From: Streptomyces sp. NBC_01498
GTDB taxonomy: Bacteria > Actinomycetota > Actinomycetes > Streptomycetales > Streptomycetaceae
DNA length: 64,000 nt
Assembly (NCBI RefSeq): GCF_036327775.1
Contig: NZ_CP109598.1
Coordinates: 5,902,001-5,966,000 of the forward strand
Direction of reading: 5' to 3'
Notes under the pieces: model-generated
Seen by the model: the letters and a program-made list of their open reading frames with translations, nothing else
Database searches by the model: none
What the model was told of the DNA's origin: nothing
Position numbers and translations under genes: made by a program
In this document: positions 61,043-64,000 of the stretch, piece by piece
Numbering within the stretch: the stretch's first letter is position 1
How the letters are laid out: each line of letters begins with the position of its first letter

Positions 61043-64000
61043 CCCGCGCTCCCCGGGCTCTGGTGCCACAGCTTGCGGCTCTGCTTGACGGACTCCCCGG
61101 GCGGTTGCAGATCCGCCCATGGATGCAGTGCGTAACCGGTCTCCAGGTGGAGGCTGCGGTCGTTCGTGGCTCTGCCCGGCGCCTGGCCGGCCCGGGTGAG
61201 TTCTTCCGTCACCGCCGACAGGCCGCCTTCGTGGCGCAGTTCGGCCAGTTCGGTGAGGTCCCAGGCGGCGGAGCCGGTCACCGAGATCGCCTTGCCGCTT
61301 CCTCCGCCGCGGCGCTGCACCACGCCACGCACGAGCAGCAGCCAGGAGTGGAAGACGGTGTGCGCGCAGGCGTCGTGGCTGTCCTCGAAGAACGCACAGT
61401 CCACCAGGCCCGTCGTGTCGTCGAGCGTCGTGAAGATGACGCGCTTGCCCGAGCGGACCGGTGGGGTCTGAACGGCCCCTTTCGCGCCGGCGACGAGCAC
61501 TATCTGTCCGTGCGGCAGGTCTTTCAGCCGCTTCGCGGAGACCGCGCCGAGTTCGTCCAGCAGCCCTTGGTGGTCGCCCATGAGATGGCGGGAGGCGTCC
61601 ATGCCGAGTACTCCGAGCTCGGCGTCGAGCCGTCCGGCGTCGTCCAGGTCCGGCAGGTGGGCGGGTGCGACCGTGTTCCGGGCCCCGCCGCTCTCGCTCA
61701 GCGTCAACTGCCCCTGCGAAGAACGCAGCCGGCCGCGTTGCAGCTCGGTGAGGTGCAGAAGCAGATCGTGGCGATTGGGTCCGAAGGCGTCCAGGGCGCC
61801 GACCCGGGCAAGACGTTCGCCGACCGGTCGGGACGGCCGGGCCCGGGAGACGAAGTCCTGGAGCGAGCTGTACGGGCGCCCCGCGACGATCCGCTCCGCT
61901 TCGCTCTCGCTCATCCCGTGTACGTCGCACAGGGCGAGTCGAATGCCGGAGACCGACCGATCACTCTCATCATCAGACACCAGTTCGATTTTATAAGCGA
62001 CATCCGACACATTCACCTCCAGGGGCAGGATCGGCACCCCCCACCGCCGTGCGTCCGCGAGCAGCAGTCGCTTCGGATACATCCCCGGATCGTGCGTGAG
62101 AAGACCGGCGTAGAAAGCGGCCGGATGGTGCGCCTTCAGCCAGGCCGACTGGTACGAGGGCACGGCGAAGGCGACCGCGTGTGCCTTGCAGAAGCCGTAC
62201 GCCCCGAACGCCTCGATGATCTCCCAGGTGCGCTCCACGACCTCCTCCTCGTATCCGCGCCCGCGCGCCTCCTGCGCGAACCACGCCCGTATTCGTCCTG
62301 TCCCGCCGGCGTGCGACAGTGCCCGCCGGGTGTAGTCGCCGAAGGCCGGGGAGCAGCCGGTCATGACCGACAGGATCCGGATGATCTGTTCGTGGAAGAC
62401 GACCACGCCGTATGTCTCGCGCAGCGCGGGTTCCAGGTCCGGGTGCGGATAGTGGGGTGCCCGCCGTTCGTGCCGGGCCTTGATGAACGGATCGACCATG
62501 TTGGCCGCGACCGGCCCCGGCCGGAACAGCGATATGTCGACCACGAGATCGTGGAAGGTCTCGGGCTGGAGCCGGGCGATGAGGTCGCGCTGGCCGGGCG
62601 ACTCGGTCTGGAAGCAGCCCAGGGTCTGCGAGGACTTGATCAGCTGATACGTCTTCGGGTCGTCCAGCGGCACGTGTGCCGTGTCGTCCACGTCGATGCG
62701 GCGTCCGGTGGTCCGTTCGATCTCGGTGACGGCATGCGCTATCGCGGACTGCATGCGCACCCCGAGCACATCGAGTTTGAGCAACCCGAGGTCCTCCACG
62801 TCCTCCTTGTCGAACTGGGACATCGGCAGGCCCTCGCCGCTGGTCGGCACGACGGGTGTGCGGCGCAGCAGCGTGACGTCGGAGAGCAGTACGCCGCACG
62901 GGTGCATGGCGATCCCGCGGGGGAGCGCGTCCAGGCCCTCGACCAGGTCCCACAGGTGCGGACCGTACGCCTCCGGGTCGATTCCGCGCAGTTCCGGCAG
63001 TTCCCGCAGAGCGGCACGGGCATCACGGGCCCGGATATGAGGAAACGATTTTGCAAGCCGGTCGACCTCGGCCGGATCCAGGCCGAGGGCAAGGCCGGCG
63101 TCCCGCACGGCGTGCCGCACCCGGTAGGTCTCCGGCATGGACACGGTGGCCACCCGTTCCGGGCCGAAGCGGTCGATGATCGCCCGGTAGACCTCCAGGC
63201 GACGGGCGGACTCCACGTCGATGTCGATGTCGGGCAGTTCCGTGCGGGACTCGGACAGGAAACGCTCCATGAGCAGGCCGTGTTCGACAGGATCGGCGGT
63301 GGCGACCCCGAGAAGGTGGTTGACCAGGGAGCCCGCGCCCGAGCCCCGGGCGGCGACCCGGATACCGAGCCCGCGGGTATCGGCGACGACCTGGGCGACG
63401 GTGAGGAAGTACGACGAGTACCCCAGCCGTTCGATCAGACCCAGCTCCTCCTCCAGCCGCTCCCAGTGGGCGCGGTCGCGGTCGTAGCGGCGCCGCAGCA
63501 TCGCGGCCGCACACGTCGACCGCAGCACCCGTTCGGGGGTGCGCCGATGGGCGTTGACGAGTTCCGGCTCGGGGAAGTGCACGCGGCCCATCCCCAGGTC
63601 GTCCTCGGGATCGACACGACAGGCCGCGGCGGTCTCCTCGGTCACCTCGAGCAGCCGGCGCGCGGTGTTCGCGCGATATCCGGCGGCGTCGGACACCTGC
63701 TCGGCGATACGGGCCATGGCCGCGGCGGGCTTGAGCCATCGCTCACCGCAGTCGCGCTCGCCGCGCGGATCGATCGGCACCAGGCGCCGCGCGGAGTCCA
63801 GCACGTCCGCCACCGGGCCCTGGCCCGCGTCGGCATAGCGCACGGCGTTGCTCAGGACCGGGGCGATCCGCTGGTCGACGGCGAAGCCGAGAGCGCGGGC
63901 CGCCAGCCGCAGCGAACCGGTGCCGGTGCCGCTGAGGCCGTGGCAGACGACCTCGATGCGCAGCATCGCGTCCCCGTACCGCTCCCGCCAGGGAGCGAGC
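61039..64000 (-). CDS. dnaE2: Error-prone DNA polymerase III alpha subunit DnaE2 (5' partial)
   Basis: Translesion replicative-type polymerase. The frame is open from the window edge, so the start and the rest of the PHP domain (probably 150-200 residues) are missing; 986 residues are visible. Key parts: RVAARGSGAGSLVNHLLGV, the metal-binding ELPDIDIDVES, LLKLDVLGVRMQSAI, LGCFQTESPGQRDL, DISLFRPGP, HEQIIRILSVMTG and KAHAVAFAVPSYQSAWLK, then a helix-hairpin-helix region and an OB-fold (VLVAGAKGAVQTPP, DDTTGLVDCAFFED). The length and the ImuB partner distinguish it from the replicative DnaE. No promoter or LexA site can be seen. Confidence 0.93.
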   Translation of the reverse strand, partial: LAPWRERYGDAMLRIEVVCHGLSGTGTGSLRLAARALGFAVDQRIAPVLSNAVRYADAGQGPVADVLDSARRLVPIDPRGERDCGERWLKPAAAMARIAEQVSDAAGYRANTARRLLEVTEETAAACRVDPEDDLGMGRVHFPEPELVNAHRRTPERVLRSTCAAAMLRRRYDRDRAHWERLEEELGLIERLGYSSYFLTVAQVVADTRGLGIRVAARGSGAGSLVNHLLGVATADPVEHGLLMERFLSESRTELPDIDIDVESARRLEVYRAIIDRFGPERVATVSMPETYRVRHAVRDAGLALGLDPAEVDRLAKSFPHIRARDARAALRELPELRGIDPEAYGPHLWDLVEGLDALPRGIAMHPCGVLLSDVTLLRRTPVVPTSGEGLPMSQFDKEDVEDLGLLKLDVLGVRMQSAIAHAVTEIERTTGRRIDVDDTAHVPLDDPKTYQLIKSSQTLGCFQTESPGQRDLIARLQPETFHDLVVDISLFRPGPVAANMVDPFIKARHERRAPHYPHPDLEPALRETYGVVVFHEQIIRILSVMTGCSPAFGDYTRRALSHAGGTGRIRAWFAQEARGRGYEEEVVERTWEIIEAFGAYGFCKAHAVAFAVPSYQSAWLKAHHPAAFYAGLLTHDPGMYPKRLLLADARRWGVPILPLEVNVSDVAYKIELVSDDESDRSVSGIRLALCDVHGMSESEAERIVAGRPYSSLQDFVSRARPSRPVGERLARVGALDAFGPNRHDLLLHLTELQRGRLRSSQGQLTLSESGGARNTVAPAHLPDLDDAGRLDAELGVLGMDASRHLMGDHQGLLDELGAVSAKRLKDLPHGQIVLVAGAKGAVQTPPVRSGKRVIFTTLDDTTGLVDCAFFEDSHDACAHTVFHSWLLLVRGVVQRRGGGSGKAISVTGSAAWDLTELAELRHEGGLSAVTEELTRAGQAPGRATNDRSLHLETGYALHPWADLQPPGESVKQSRKLWHQSPGSAG

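Overview
The window is very GC-rich, uses GTG, TTG and ATG starts freely, packs genes head-to-tail with 4-base ATGA or GTGA overlaps, and carries Streptomyces-type families: streptogrisin proteases, a SepF-like protein, a LamG-RHS pair and a DnaE2 mutasome. I read it as core chromosome of a Streptomyces. Gene order matches my memory of the S. coelicolor SCO17xx region in reverse; I could not align it.

Layout. 1-1.9 kb: end of a siderophore ABC importer (permease, ATPase) with a 30-bp tandem repeat between the cores. 1.9-7.6 kb: SCP2 protein, small hypothetical, tlyA, NAD kinase, recN, glycosyltransferase. 7.9-11.5 kb (minus): a PucR-type regulator split by a frameshift and a GH15 glucanase/trehalase-like enzyme. 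12.2-25.0 kb: pyrG, Nudix hydrolase, a 1,224-residue STAND ATPase, ald, then parA-like, a small partner gene, scpA, scpB and an RluB-like synthase, a chromosome segregation and ribosome group. 25.1-30.3 kb: a tightly overlapped NAD-salvage operon (pnuC, nadR, NrtR-like regulator, ADP-ribosylglycohydrolase) followed by two paralogous nucleotidyltransferases that meet tail-to-tail. 30.4-35.1 kb: aroH, tyrA, cmk, plsC-like, der. 35.2-45 kb: hypothetical pair, WYL regulator, I78 inhibitor, PAP2 phosphatase, MFS exporter, glutaryl-CoA dehydrogenase-like enzyme, sflA, DUF5685-type Cys-rich protein. 45-48.4 kb: streptogrisin B-like and D-like secreted proteases. 48.5-60 kb (minus): a LamG exoprotein, a 2,181-residue secreted RHS protein with a membrane-active-looking C-terminus, and two small membrane proteins. 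60-64 kb (minus): ImuB-like protein and partial dnaE2.

Two assemblies deserve attention. The first is pnuC-nadR-nrtR-ARH plus two RlaP-like nucleotidyltransferases, with a palindrome on the pnuC promoter: it suggests NAD(H) supply coupled to ADP-ribose removal and nucleic-acid end metabolism, possibly RNA repair. The second is LamG-RHS-membrane protein-membrane protein, which looks like a polymorphic toxin with membrane-embedded immunity. Both are inferences. All product calls come from reading motifs; no database search was run. I saw no tRNA, rRNA, CRISPR array, insertion sequence or prophage.
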